Shown in pieces: positions 1 through 10,587 of a DNA stretch of 64,000 nt. Where the stretch lies: positions 62,001 through 126,000 of the forward strand of contig CAZOWW010000001.1 of the NCBI GenBank assembly GCA_964583765.1. Reading direction: 5' to 3'. A model generated the notes under the pieces. It worked only from the letters and a program-made list of their open reading frames with translations, did no database searches and was not told the origin of the DNA. The stretch's first letter is position 1; every line of letters starts with the position of its first letter. Origin of the DNA: CAZOWW01 sp964583765 (GTDB taxonomy: Bacteria > Actinomycetota > Actinomycetes > Actinomycetales > Kineosporiaceae). Position numbers and translations under genes: made by a program.

Positions 1-1529
1 AGGCCGAGCACCTGCCAGCCACCGCTCAGCCAGGCCACGCGCACCGGGACCCTGCCGACGACCAGGTCCGCCGCGAACACCTGTCCCGAGAAGGCACGAG
101 GGGCGGACCACACCCACCCGTCGACGTCGAACGAGGGCCGGGTGAGCTCTTGCCCCGGCACCTCGATCAGCGTGCGCGCGACCCGGGACCCTCGCACCTG
201 CACCAGCAGGCGGGACAACACCCTGGAACCCGGCTGCGACGCCAGAGCCGCGTACATGGTCCCGTCGAGGGAGACGGCCGGGCTCTGCACACCCGGGCCG
301 AGACCGGGGAGCCCGCTGACCGGACCGGTGGCCAGCATGCTCGCCACCGGGAGAGCCTTCGCCGGGGTCGGGGTGGCGAGGCGACCGTGCCCGTCGAGCA
401 GGAGCAACTGGGTCTCCTTCACCTGCGGCCCGGTGGGAAGCGCCGCGCTGTCCTGGAACGACGAGCCCGCGGTCGAGCCGCCGCCCAGATCCGAGTCGCC
501 CGGCGCGAGGACCATCTTGACCTGCTTGACCTGGTCCTCCGCGAGGGTGGCCAGGAGCTGGTCCTGCAGCATCTGCGACTGACCGGCGGGCAGGGAACGC
601 GGGTCCAGGGACAGGTTCACGGTCGCCACACCCTTGTCGACCACGACCGGGTCGACGCGTCGGGTGCCGGCGGGCGCACCGCTCGTGACGGCACCGGTGA
701 GGCGGCGGGTGGGACCGCCGAGCAGGGCACTCACCTGCACGGACGGGAGGGCGCTGATGGTGTCCACGGTGCGGGGGAACCAGCGCACGTCGGGGACGAG
801 GTACCGGCCCGAGACATCGACGAAGTACAGCGGACCGTGCATGTACGTGGTGCTCGTGGAGAACTCGGTCCAGCTCAGGGCGAGGCCGTTGTCGAGCTTG
901 GCGATGCGCCACTGCCCCTCCTCCTGCCGCAGCTCGAACCGCAGGGTGCGCCAGGTGTCGGCACTCGCCTCGGTGAGCGCCCCCCGGTCGTCCACGGTGG
1001 CCAGGACCTGCAGCCGCAGCTGCACCACGGCCTTCGCCGACGGCGTGTAGGGGACGTCCGTCAGCGGAGCCCCCACGACCCCGCCGACTCCCTGCTGGGG
1101 CAGTCCCGGTTGTTCGGCACCAGTGCGGACGTCGGACGTCGACGACGAGTCGGACAGCACCCTGATCTGCGGGGTGAAGCTGTCCGGGTAGATCACGACC
1201 GAGGAGTTCGGTGACCACCGGGCCCGCTGGTCCGCGGTCAGATAGCTACGGGCCACGGCATGTCCCTGCCGGAAGTCGACCCCCGCCCCGAGGAAGCCGC
1301 TGACGATCTCGGACGGGGAGTCGTCCCGGCCGGGGCCGGACGCGATCTGTTGCAGGGGCCCCGGATCCCGCCGCAACTCGGGTCCGCCCACGACCGGCCC
1401 GTCGGCCGGGATGGACACGCAGGAACTCGTCAGCGCGGCGACGGTCACCAGGAGGGCCGCCTGCGCCCATGCCCCGACCCGCCGCCGGCGCGGCCGCCTT
1501 CCCGGCGCACGGCGCCCCTGATCAGTCAC
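1..1529 (-). CDS. lpqB: LpqB lipoprotein, MtrAB accessory (3' end outside window)
   Basis: Open for 509 codons from a GTG at 1529 to the window edge, so the C-terminal part is missing. The GTG overlaps the mtrB stop (GTGA), a translational-coupling arrangement. The N-terminus is an Arg-rich stretch, a hydrophobic segment (about residues 20-33) and a Cys at residue 37 in the context LTSSC, a weak lipobox, so it is probably an exported lipoprotein. LpqB proteins have an N-terminal GerMN-like part and a C-terminal propeller-like part; in mycobacteria LpqB binds the sensor part of MtrB and tunes MtrA phosphorylation. The call rests on the strict mtrA-mtrB-lpqB order, the lipoprotein start and the sequence type; the C-terminus cannot be checked here. 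Confidence 0.9.
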   Translation of the reverse strand, partial: MTDQGRRAPGRRPRRRRVGAWAQAALLVTVAALTSSCVSIPADGPVVGGPELRRDPGPLQQIASGPGRDDSPSEIVSGFLGAGVDFRQGHAVARSYLTADQRARWSPNSSVVIYPDSFTPQIRVLSDSSSTSDVRTGAEQPGLPQQGVGGVVGAPLTDVPYTPSAKAVVQLRLQVLATVDDRGALTEASADTWRTLRFELRQEEGQWRIAKLDNGLALSWTEFSTSTTYMHGPLYFVDVSGRYLVPDVRWFPRTVDTISALPSVQVSALLGGPTRRLTGAVTSGAPAGTRRVDPVVVDKGVATVNLSLDPRSLPAGQSQMLQDQLLATLAEDQVKQVKMVLAPGDSDLGGGSTAGSSFQDSAALPTGPQVKETQLLLLDGHGRLATPTPAKALPVASMLATGPVSGLPGLGPGVQSPAVSLDGTMYAALASQPGSRVLSRLLVQVRGSRVARTLIEVPGQELTRPSFDVDGWVWSAPRAFSGQVFAADLVVGRVPVRVAWLSGGWQVLG

Positions 1530-3433
1530 GATCCCCATCCCCCCAGGTGATCCACCCCACCGGGATCCAGGCCGTCTCCCGGTCCCGGCTCCTGGGCCTG
1601 CGCCGGGTCACCCTCAGCGGTGCCCGCCTGCTCGGCGTCCAGACGTTCCTGGACCTCCGGCGGGACCAACGAGATCGGCGAGGCGGTCAGGGTGACCCCG
1701 CCGGCCCGGGGCAGGGTGAGCAGGAAGTGGGCTCCCTCGCCGGGCTCACCCCAGACCTGCAGCCAGCCCGCGTGCAGGTGGGCGTCCTCCAGCGCGATGG
1801 CCAGGCCGAGTCCGGTACCACCCGTGGTTCGCGCCCGCGCAGGATCGCCGCGCCAGAACCGGTTGAACACCATGCCCACCTCCTGCGGGCGCAGTCCCAC
1901 CCCGTGGTCCCGGACGCCCACGGCCACGGTGTGCTCGTCGATCGCGACCGTGATCTCGATCGGCAACCCCTCGCCGTGCTCGATCGCGTTGGCCACCAGA
2001 TTGCGCACCACACGATCCACTCGGCGGGGGTCGACCTCCGCGATGGCCGAGGTGGACGGCAGCGAGAGCACCAGTGGCGACCCCTTCCGGTCGGCCAGCG
2101 GGTGCAGAGCCTCGACCACGCGGGCGACCACCTGGCCGACGTCCCGGGGTTCGATGTCGAGCAGGGCGGCGCCCGCGTCGAAGCGGCTGATCTCCAGCAG
2201 GTCCGCCAGGAGGGCCTCGAACCGGTCGAGCTGGTTGGCCAGGAGCTCCGCGCTGCGTGCCAGTGCCGGGTCGAATCCGGACCTGGCCTCGTAGATCACC
2301 TCGGCGGCCATGCGCACCGTGGTCAGAGGGGTCCGCAGTTCGTGGGAGACGTCCGAGACGAAGCGCCGCTGGACGCGCGACAGCTCCTCGAGCCGGGTGA
2401 TCTGGCGTTCCAGCCCGTCCGCCATCTCGTTGAAGGCCCGTCCGAGCCGGGCCAGGTCGTCCTCGCCCCGCACCCGCATCCGCCGATCCAGACGTCCCGA
2501 CGAGAGCTGCTCGGCGGTACGGGCGGCCTGACGCACGGGACTGACCACCTGCCGGGTCACCACCACGGCGACACCGACGACGAGGGCGACCATGGCCAGG
2601 GCCCCGACCGCGAAGGAGGTCTGGACGAGATCGAGGATGCCCTGCTCGTCGCGCAGCGGGTAGACCAGGTAGATCTCGTACTGCCCGGCGAGCGGGATGT
2701 CCACGAGGGACCCCACGGCGAAGGCGGGCACCGTCTGGCCGCCCGTTCCCGTCGACAACGAGATCAGTCGTCCCTGTACCCGCAGGGGCTTGGCGTAGTT
2801 CACGCGCTCCCGCAGGTCGTCCGGGATCGCGTCGGGGCCCACGCCCGGCCCCGTCGACTCCCGCACGATGCCCTCGGGGGAGTCGGAACTGAGCGCCCGG
2901 AGCATCACGAACGTCCTGGTCGGAAGAGAGCTGTTCTCCTCGCTCGCACCCGCGAGGACCCCCACGAGCGGTGTGACCGCCTCGCGGGCGGAGTTCTGAT
3001 CGCTGATCGGCGCGGCGTCGAACTTCGCCTGCAGGTCCTGGATGAGCCCGGAGGCGTCGCTGATGGCCCGGGACTGGCTCGAGGCCAACAATCCGTCCCG
3101 GATGCGGACGAGCAGCGAGTCCCCCACGGTGATCACGACGAGGGCGCTGAGCAGCATCGTCGCCGTCGCGACCCGGACCTGCAGGGACCGGCGCCAGCCG
3201 TGCCTCATCGCCTGTCCGGAGCCCCGCACCCAGCGGACGGGCCGCAGGTGGGTGCGGCCCCACAGGACCGCCGTACCGAGTCGTCGGATCGTTCGTCGCC
3301 GGCGGGAGTCCTCACGTTCCGGCGACGGGCCGGGCGGGGCCTCGGGAGGGTCGGCGTCCGAGGGCATCGTGCCCGGACGTGCACCGGGCAGTCGCCGGAC
3401 GGCGACTCGTCCGACAGCCGACAACCAGGTCAC
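1526..3433 (-). CDS. mtrB: MtrB sensor histidine kinase
   Basis: 635-aa membrane histidine kinase that phosphorylates MtrA. Visible order: a cytoplasmic Arg/Pro-rich leader of about 85 residues, TM1 about 88-106, an extracytoplasmic sensor part to about 272, TM2 about 275-293, HAMP about 295-350, HisKA with SHELRTP and the phospho-acceptor His364, then a HATPase_c domain with the N box (NLVANAIEHGEG), a GVGL-type G box and GGTGLGLAI. The GTG start follows the mtrA stop directly and the stop overlaps lpqB, so the three genes form one operon. In related actinomycetes the system links wall metabolism, division and osmotic response. An Ala/Glu/Pro-rich tail of about 50 residues follows the ATPase domain. 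Confidence 0.95.
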   Translation of the reverse strand: MTWLSAVGRVAVRRLPGARPGTMPSDADPPEAPPGPSPEREDSRRRRTIRRLGTAVLWGRTHLRPVRWVRGSGQAMRHGWRRSLQVRVATATMLLSALVVITVGDSLLVRIRDGLLASSQSRAISDASGLIQDLQAKFDAAPISDQNSAREAVTPLVGVLAGASEENSSLPTRTFVMLRALSSDSPEGIVRESTGPGVGPDAIPDDLRERVNYAKPLRVQGRLISLSTGTGGQTVPAFAVGSLVDIPLAGQYEIYLVYPLRDEQGILDLVQTSFAVGALAMVALVVGVAVVVTRQVVSPVRQAARTAEQLSSGRLDRRMRVRGEDDLARLGRAFNEMADGLERQITRLEELSRVQRRFVSDVSHELRTPLTTVRMAAEVIYEARSGFDPALARSAELLANQLDRFEALLADLLEISRFDAGAALLDIEPRDVGQVVARVVEALHPLADRKGSPLVLSLPSTSAIAEVDPRRVDRVVRNLVANAIEHGEGLPIEITVAIDEHTVAVGVRDHGVGLRPQEVGMVFNRFWRGDPARARTTGGTGLGLAIALEDAHLHAGWLQVWGEPGEGAHFLLTLPRAGGVTLTASPISLVPPEVQERLDAEQAGTAEGDPAQAQEPGPGDGLDPGGVDHLGGWGS

Positions 3434-4111
3434 CTAGGCCGGGCCGGCCTTGTACCCGACGCCGCGGACGGTCACCACGACCTCGGGGTGCTCGGGGTCC
3501 TTCTCGACCTTGGAGCGCAGGCGCTGCACGTGCACGTTGACCAGACGGGTGTCCGCGGCGTGCCGGTATCCCCAGACCTGCTCCAGGAGGACCTCTCGGG
3601 TGAACACCTGCCAGGGCTTGCGCGCCAGGGCGACGAGCAGGTCGAACTCCAGCGGCGTCAGGGACACGGGCTCCCCTGCCCTGCGCACCGAGTGTCCCGC
3701 GACATCGATGGTCACCGGGCCGATCTCGAGCAGCTCGGGAGCGGGCTCGTCGCTGCGACGCAGGCGGGCACGGACCCGGGCGATGAGCTCCTTGGGCTTG
3801 AAGGGCTTGACGACGTAGTCGTCCGCGCCGGACTCCAGTCCGAGAACGATGTCCACCGTGTCGCTCTTGGCGGTCAGCATGACGATGGGGACCCCGGACT
3901 CGAGCCTGATCTGCCGGGCGACCTCGATGCCGTCCTTGCCCGGCAGCATCAGGTCGAGGAGCACCAGATCGGGCTTCGAGGATCGGAACGCCTCCAGTGC
4001 CTCCGCGCCGTCGGCGCAGAAAGCTGGATCGAAGCCCTCACCCCGCAACACGATGCCGAGCATCTCGGACAAGGCGGCGTCGTCATCGACCACAAGTACG
4101 CGTCCCTTCAT
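3434..4111 (-). CDS. mtrA: MtrA response regulator
   Basis: 225-aa OmpR/PhoB-type regulator. The receiver domain (about 1-115) has the acidic pair near residues 9-11, the phospho-acceptor Asp53 (LLDLMLP) and the conserved Lys in VVKPFK; the C-terminal winged helix carries the usual family segments (LTPLEFDLL, RLVNVHVQRLRSKVE, VRGVGYKAG). Length and sequence fit MtrA, the essential regulator of division and wall genes in mycobacteria. First gene of the mtrA-mtrB-lpqB operon; the ATG at 4111 gives the family-typical start MKGRVLVVDDD. I see no convincing pair of GTAAC-type MtrA boxes upstream. Confidence 0.96.
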   Translation of the reverse strand: MKGRVLVVDDDAALSEMLGIVLRGEGFDPAFCADGAEALEAFRSSKPDLVLLDLMLPGKDGIEVARQIRLESGVPIVMLTAKSDTVDIVLGLESGADDYVVKPFKPKELIARVRARLRRSDEPAPELLEIGPVTIDVAGHSVRRAGEPVSLTPLEFDLLVALARKPWQVFTREVLLEQVWGYRHAADTRLVNVHVQRLRSKVEKDPEHPEVVVTVRGVGYKAGPA

Positions 4112-4631
4112 GGGGTCATGGTGTCACCGCGACCCCGCCGATGACACGCCCGGATCGCCGCCCGCGGAAGCAACCATCAATCTGCTCAGCTGCACACACT
4201 CCGCGTTCTCCCCCGCGCACCCTCCGCTTCCCACCCACCCCCGGCGCTCTCCCCCGGCCACCCTCCGAGTTCACGCCCACCCACCCCGGGCACTCCCGCC
4301 CGTCCACCCCGGCGTTCTCACCCGTCCACCCCCGCGTTCTCGCCCGTCCACCCCCGCGTTCTCGGTGCAGGCTCGGGGACGCGCCTCCGCGAAGATCGGG
4401 CCTGGGAAGTGGGGAGGACGCGCGATCGTCGAACGCCCGGGTACCGACATCCGGGGACACGCCGTTCGCCGGGACACCGACGCAACGTTCGGGGACTCCG
4501 GTCTGCGAGCATTCCGGTCGGGGAACACATTCAAGATCCTGGTCCGCCCCGGACACCCGCACGTGGAAGACTGCCCCGCACCGGCCGGGGGAACGCAGGA
4601 GCCGGTCGTTCGAGTTCAGGAGGGACGATCC
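4112..4631. other. 520-bp divergent gap between mtrA and the Pro-rich membrane protein
   Basis: No gene supported. It must hold the mtrA promoter (leftward) and that of the gene at 4632 (rightward), but I find no strong -10 box. Its middle (4201-4363) is a 22-bp tandem repeat listed separately. The open frames here read only repeat-derived Pro/Arg-rich protein and lack family features. Confidence 0.6.
4201..4363. repeat. degenerate ~22-bp tandem repeat, about 8 copies
   Basis: Copies of a unit like GTTCTCGCCCGTCCACCCC. The GTTCTC core lies at 4314, 4336 and 4358 (exactly 22 bp apart); weaker copies lie at about 4205, 4226, 4246, 4269 and 4290. The copies nearest 4360 are almost identical and degrade leftward, as if duplication was recent at one end. 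Noncoding, upstream of mtrA. Confidence 0.85.
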
Positions 4632-5972
4632 GTGTCCGAGAACCCGCACGGGGCGGAGGACGCTGCCACGGCCCCACCCCCTCCCGGGACCTCACCGGGC
4701 GCGCAGATCCCGCCCGGGGCCGTGTCGGGGACCGCGCCGGTTCAGGTCCCCCCACCCGCGTGGGGACAGGCACCGCCACCCGGCTGGGGAACGCCTCCAC
4801 CACCTGGCGGAGGCTACGGACCCACGCCGCCCGGCTGGGGACAGACACCTCCCGGCTACGCCCCTGCACCTCCCGGCTGGGGACAGACACCTCCCGGCTA
4901 CGCCCCCGCGCCACCCGCCTGGGGACAGGCACCTCCCGGCTGGGGGACTCCTCCCCCGCCCGCGTGGGGGCAGGCACCTCCCAGCTGGGGCCAGGCACCA
5001 CCCGCGTGGGGGGCGCCGCCCCCGGGCTGGTCCTCGCGCCGGCGGAACGGCATCATCCCGCTGCGCCCGATCGGGCTCGGGGAGATCTTCGACGGGGCCT
5101 TCCGCGCGATCCGCGCGAACCCCCGGGTGATGATCGGGACCTCCGCGATCGTGGTCGCCATCGGCTCGATCCTCACCCTCGTGCCCACCGCGACCGCCCT
5201 GCTCCGCGTGCGGGACGGCGTGCTCTCCGAGGATCCGCTGGAACAGTCCGGTCCCGCCGCGGAGACCCTCGTCAGCCTGGGGGCGAATCTCTTCCAGGCT
5301 CTCTGGATGATCGTGCTCACGGGGCTGCTCACGGTGGCGGTCAGTGATGCGGTGATCGGACGCCGCATCCGATTCCCCGCCCTGTGGGCCCGGTCACGGC
5401 CGCGGCTGCTCCCCCTGATCGGGCTGACCCTGCTCCAGGGACTCGCGATGGTCGGGGCGGTCGCCGTGGCGATCGTGCCGGGGGTGGCCATGCTGGTCGC
5501 CGGCGAGTCGGGCGCGGGCATCGCCGGTCTGGTCCTCGGGGTGCCGATCGCCATCGTGGTGAGTCTGTTCCTGGCGACCCGCTGGCAACTCGCCCCCTGC
5601 GCCCTGCTGCTCGAGGGGCAACGGGTCACGGCGGCGATGCGTCGCTCCTGGCAGCTCACGCGCGGCAGCGCCTGGCGGGTCTTCGGCATCGTCCTGTTGA
5701 CCCGCATGGTCGTCGGGATCATGAGCGGTGTCTTCATGGTGTTCTTCAGCACCGTCTCGGTGCTCGTGGTGACGAGCGCCCAGGACAGTTCGGACCTGTG
5801 GCACGTGCTCGCCGCCCTGGCGGTGCAGAGCATCGGCACGGTGATCGCCGGAGCGATTCTCAAGCCCTTCGACGCCTCCGTGCAGGTGCTCCTCTACGTG
5901 GACCTGCGGATCCGCCGCGAGGCACTCGACGTGGAGTTGATGCGCGCGGCCGAGAGCGATCCCGCCGCATGA
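4632..5972 (+). CDS. Pro-rich-headed membrane protein, GPDPase membrane-domain type
   Basis: 446-aa protein. Start chosen at GTG 4632 because AGGAGGG (4618-4624) lies 7 nt upstream; the longer open frame has no family support. The first ~135 residues are cytosolic-type low complexity, Pro/Gly/Trp heptads such as PPGWGQT and PPGYAPA. Then comes LRPIGLGEIFDGAFRAIRANP, typical of actinobacterial proteins with a glycerophosphodiester-phosphodiesterase membrane domain, followed by about six hydrophobic helices. No catalytic residues are seen and its role is unknown. First gene of a tightly overlapping run with DUF4129, DUF4350, MoxR and DUF58; stop and next start share ATGA. Confidence 0.85.
   Translation: MSENPHGAEDAATAPPPPGTSPGAQIPPGAVSGTAPVQVPPPAWGQAPPPGWGTPPPPGGGYGPTPPGWGQTPPGYAPAPPGWGQTPPGYAPAPPAWGQAPPGWGTPPPPAWGQAPPSWGQAPPAWGAPPPGWSSRRRNGIIPLRPIGLGEIFDGAFRAIRANPRVMIGTSAIVVAIGSILTLVPTATALLRVRDGVLSEDPLEQSGPAAETLVSLGANLFQALWMIVLTGLLTVAVSDAVIGRRIRFPALWARSRPRLLPLIGLTLLQGLAMVGAVAVAIVPGVAMLVAGESGAGIAGLVLGVPIAIVVSLFLATRWQLAPCALLLEGQRVTAAMRRSWQLTRGSAWRVFGIVLLTRMVVGIMSGVFMVFFSTVSVLVVTSAQDSSDLWHVLAALAVQSIGTVIAGAILKPFDASVQVLLYVDLRIRREALDVELMRAAESDPAA
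4750..5030 (+). repeat. 21-bp (heptad) coding tandem repeats
   Basis: Inside the preceding gene. Units of 21 bp code for alternating heptads (PPGWGQT, PPGYAPA, PPAWGQA, PPSWGQA); two neighbouring pairs around 4829-4912 are nearly identical at DNA level. Same period as the repeats in the giant glycosyltransferase, CofE and SpoIID genes of this window. Confidence 0.85.
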
Positions 5973-6748
5973 GTCGGCCACGGGGGAAGGCGCGGGTGCG
6001 CGGGGCCCTCCACCCCTCACCGCGGGCCCAGTTCCCGGCGTCCTCGCTCGCGTGCCTGGCACCCTGGGTCCTGCTCCCGGCCTCCTGGGTCGCGTCCGAC
6101 GAACCGCCCCTGGCCCCCGGCCGGGACGAGGCCCGCCGGTGGGCCCGCGAGGAGCTCTCCCACTCGGACTACGCGCAGAATCACGTCAACTGGCTGCAGC
6201 AGGCCCTGAAGTGGCTGGGCCACAAGCTCCAACGGATGCCGAGCCCCGCGAGTCCGGGCGCGGCGCTGGCGATCGGGCTCGTCATCGTTCTCGCCGTGGT
6301 CCTGGTGGCGCTGCTGTTCAGACGGATCAGGACCCTGCGCGGCGCCTCCCTCGGCACGTCCCGGGACCGGGTGTTCGGCACCCAGGCGCGTACTGCGGCC
6401 GAGCACCGCGCCGCCGCCGAGGAGGCCGCCGCCGAGGAGGCGTGGAGTCAGGCGGTCCTGGAACGGTTCCGTGCCCTGGTGCGCACCCTGGAGGAGCGCA
6501 CCCAGCTCTCCCCGCGTCCGGGTCGCACCGCCGGCGAGATCGCCCGGGAGGCCTCCGCGGGGTTGCCGGACCTGGCCGCCGCCCTGGGTGCGGCCGCCAC
6601 GGTCTTCGACGCGGTGCGGTACGGGGACCACGAGGCCGGTCGGTCCGAGTACCTCGCCGTGGCCTCGCTCGACGAGCAGGTCCGCCGCGCGCGATGGCAT
6701 TCCGCGACGTTCTCGGACCAGGTGTCCGCGACGGCGGTTCCTCGATGA
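5969..6748 (+). CDS. DUF4129-domain membrane protein
   Basis: 259 aa. ATG at 5969 overlaps the upstream stop (ATGA). N-terminal hydrophobic segment (about 16-37), then the helical segment EARRWAREELSHSDYAQ, one strong TM (about 93-112, AALAIGLVIVLAVVLVALLF), then the DUF4129 helical domain with the family-like sequence RPGRTAGEIAREAS and a conserved YGDHEA segment. DUF4129 proteins recur beside MoxR and DUF58; some homologues are fused to transglutaminase-like domains, this one is not. Biochemical role unknown. Its stop overlaps the DUF4350 ATG. Confidence 0.85.
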   Translation: MSRPRGKARVRGALHPSPRAQFPASSLACLAPWVLLPASWVASDEPPLAPGRDEARRWAREELSHSDYAQNHVNWLQQALKWLGHKLQRMPSPASPGAALAIGLVIVLAVVLVALLFRRIRTLRGASLGTSRDRVFGTQARTAAEHRAAAEEAAAEEAWSQAVLERFRALVRTLEERTQLSPRPGRTAGEIAREASAGLPDLAAALGAAATVFDAVRYGDHEAGRSEYLAVASLDEQVRRARWHSATFSDQVSATAVPR

Positions 6749-8096
6749 GCGCATCCTCCACCCAGACCTCCGCCCCGGCACCGACCGACCCGTCCGGGCG
6801 CACCTCCCCCGCCCCGCCGTCCACGACGGCCGTTCCGGTGGAGACGCGGAGCCCGAGCGCCCGGACGGATCTCAACCGCCGCTGGCGCCGCTGGCGTTGG
6901 CCCCTGCTCCTCGCCGTGCTCGCGGTGGGGTCCGTGATGGTGGCCTCCCTGGCGAGTGTGCAGAGTTCCGGCCCGGCACTCGATCCCGGCAGCACCGCTC
7001 CCGACGGCTCCGCCGCGCTGGCACGGATCCTGCGGGCCCACGACGTCCGGATCGTCCCGACGCACTCCGCCTCGGAAGCCGCGGACGAGCTGGACTGGGC
7101 GCTCGACGGCGACGCGGACGACGTGGCCCTCGTCGTGGTGTCCCCCGAACTGCTCAGCAGCGAGGATCTCGGGATACTCCGCAGCTACCGGGCGGACCTC
7201 GTCCTCGTGGCCCCCGATCAGGTCACGCTCGACGCGCTCGCGCCCACGGTGCAGACCGTCGGGGAGACCTCGGCCGCACCGGCGGATCCGCAGTGCACCG
7301 ATCCCGACGCCGTCGCCGCCGGACGGACGACCGGTGGCGGGTTCGTCTACTCGGGCAATGGCGTCGACGGCTCCGCGAGTTCCTCCGGCGAGAACGACAC
7401 CCCCACCGTCTGCTACCAGGACGAGGACGGCGGCGGCTCGCTGGTACTCACCCACCAGGACGAGCGGCGGGTCGCCGTGCTGGGCCAGGCGAAGGTCCTC
7501 ACCAACCAGCACCTGGCCGAGGAGGGCAATGCCGCGCTCGCGCTGCGCCTGCTCGGCCGCCACCACGAACTGGTGTGGCTCGGGCCCCGCATCGACCGGG
7601 TGAGCGACAGCGCGTCGGGTGACGGCGGGTCCAGCGTCGGGGGCGCCGGCCGGCTGCTGCCCCGGGCCACCTGGTGGATCATGCTGCAGCTCCTGCTCGC
7701 CTCGGTGGTCGCGATGCTCTGGCGCGGCCGGCGGCTGGGGCCGCTCGTGGCCGAACCGCTGCCGGTCGTGGTGCGGGCCGCCGAGGCGCAACTCGGCCGA
7801 GCCCGGCTCTACCACCAGGCCCGGGCCCGGGGCCGCGCGGCGGCCACCCTGCGCACCGCGACCGCGCGACGCCTGGCCCGGCAGCTCGCACTGCCCCCGG
7901 ACGCCCGCCCCGAAGACCTGGTGACCGTGCTGACCGCACGCACCGGCCTGCCCGCGCAGCAGGTGACCCACGTCCTCCTCGGTCCGGTGCCCGCCGACGA
8001 CCCCGCGCTCGTCCGCCTCGCCGACGACCTGGACGTGCTGGAGCGCGCCCTCACCCCTTCGTCACCGACGCAGTCCACCCCGAAGGAGCCCCGCTC

Positions 8097-8100
<4 letters not shown>
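6745..8100 (+). CDS. DUF4350-domain membrane protein
   Basis: 451 aa. Starts at ATG 6745 inside the previous stop. A polar Pro/Thr/Ser leader of ~50 residues precedes a TM helix (about 53-72), then an extracytoplasmic DUF4350 domain beginning LDPGSTAPDGSAALARILRAHDV, a second TM (about 309-330) and a cytoplasmic helical tail of ~115 residues. DUF4350 domains resemble glutamine-amidotransferase-like/ABC-accessory folds; no nucleophile can be claimed here. Always found with MoxR-DUF58 partners in actinobacteria, so probably part of a membrane complex with them. Confidence 0.85.
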
Positions 8101-9202
<1,102 letters not shown>

Positions 9203-9203
<1 letters not shown>

Positions 9204-10495
9204 TGACCCTCACCGGACGGGCCGCCCTGCTCGTGGCGCTCGGGGCGCTGCCGGTGGCCTGGGCGCCCGGCTGGGGCACGGTGTGGGGCTGGCTGGGGTT
9301 GTGCGTGCTGGGCGTGCTCCTCGACCTGCTGCTGGCCGCCTCCCCCCGCACGCTCTCGGTGACCCGCGAGCCCACGTCCCCGGTGCGCCTGGGCGAGTCG
9401 TGCGAGACGACCTTCCTGCTCACCAATCTCGGCGGACGGCGGCTGCGCGGCCTCGCCCGGGACGCCTGGCAGCCCGGCGCCGGGGCGCACGGGACGCGCC
9501 ACCGGGTCGACCTGCCGCCCGGTGAACGCCGCCGCTACGCCACCGGGCTCACGCCCACGCGGCGCGGGGACCGACTCGCGGTCGGGGTCGCCGTGCGCAG
9601 CGCCGGGCCGCTGGGGCTGGCCTGCCGCCAGCTGACCTTGCCCGCGCCCTGGCGGGTGCGGGTGCTGCCGCCGTTCCACTCGCGCCGGCACCTGCCCAGC
9701 AAGCTGGCCCAGCTCCGCGAACTGGAGGGACGGGCCGCGCTGCACCGGCGGGGACAGGGCACGGAGTTCGACTCGCTGCGCGACTACGTCGACGGCGACG
9801 ACGTCCGCTCGATCGACTGGCGGGCCACCGCCCGGCGCCAGCAGGTGGTGGTGCGCACCTGGCGCCCCGAGCGGGACCGCCGGGTGCTCCTGCTGCTGGA
9901 CACCTCCCGCACCGCGGCCGCGCGGATCGGCGACGGCACCCGACTCGACGCCGCGATGGACGCAGCCCTGCTCCTGGCCGCCCTGGCCACGAGGGCGGGG
10001 GACCGCGTGGACCTGATCGCCATGGACCGTCGGGTGCGGGCCCGCGTCGAGAGCGCGTCCCGCAACGAGGTGCTGCCACGCTTCGTCGAGGCCATGGCCG
10101 GGCTCGAACCGGAACTCGTCGAGACGGACTGGTCCGCGGTCACCGGGGTCGTCCGGAGCCGGTTCTCCCAGCGCGCGCTCGTCGTCCTGCTCAGCCCGCT
10201 CGAGGCGGCCCCGGTCGAGGAGGGTCTGCTGCCGGTCGTCACCCGGCTCACCAGCCACCACACGGTGGTGCTCGCCTCGGTCGCCGACCCTGCGGTGCAC
10301 ACCCTCGCCCAGGGGCGGGGTACCGCCCACGCCGTGTACGGGGCGGCGGCCGCCGCCCGGGCCGAGCTCGACCGGACCGCGGTCACCGCCGAACTGGGCC
10401 GTCTGGGCGTGGAGGTCCTCGACGCTCCCCCCGACCAGCTGCCCCCGCGTCTGGCCGATCACTACCTCGCGCTCAAGGCCGCCGGCCGGCTCTAG
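9203..10495 (+). CDS. DUF58 (VWA-like) membrane protein
   Basis: 430 aa, ATG overlapping the MoxR stop by one base (TGATG). Two N-terminal TM helices (about 5-22 and 26-46), a beta-rich middle, then the DUF58 signature GTEFDSLRDYVDGDDVRSID and a VWA-like fold starting LLLLDTSR. It is the usual partner of MoxR. Residues after about 300 complete the VWA-like fold with a possible MIDAS-like site (DTSR), though not all metal ligands are obvious. Last gene of the five-gene overlapping run. Confidence 0.92.
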
Positions 10496-10511
10496 TGGGG
10501 GTGCCGGGGCT

Positions 10512-10586
10512 GGTGAGCGGCGGCTGCTCCGGCCGGAGGTGGCAGCTCGGTGAGTGGCGGCAGCTCCGGTGAGTGACACCGGCAGG
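10512..10586. repeat. 19-bp tandem repeat filling the DUF58/SpoIIM convergent gap
   Basis: Four units at 10512, 10531, 10549 and 10568 (spacing 19, 18, 19), best copy GGTGAGTGGCGGCAGCTCC. They take up nearly all of the 92-bp space between two convergent stops. No stem-loop terminator is evident there. Confidence 0.85.
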
Positions 10587-10587
10587 T

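Noticed and set aside
1469..4144. 891-aa open frame on the plus strand opposite mtrB/mtrA
   Set aside because: Shadow of GC-rich codons. The minus strand gives complete MtrA and MtrB; the plus protein is Gly/Arg/Pro/His-rich without motifs.
4112..4631. CRISPR-like array (repeats near 4201-4363)
   Set aside because: Units are contiguous and degenerate with no unique spacers and no cas genes nearby.
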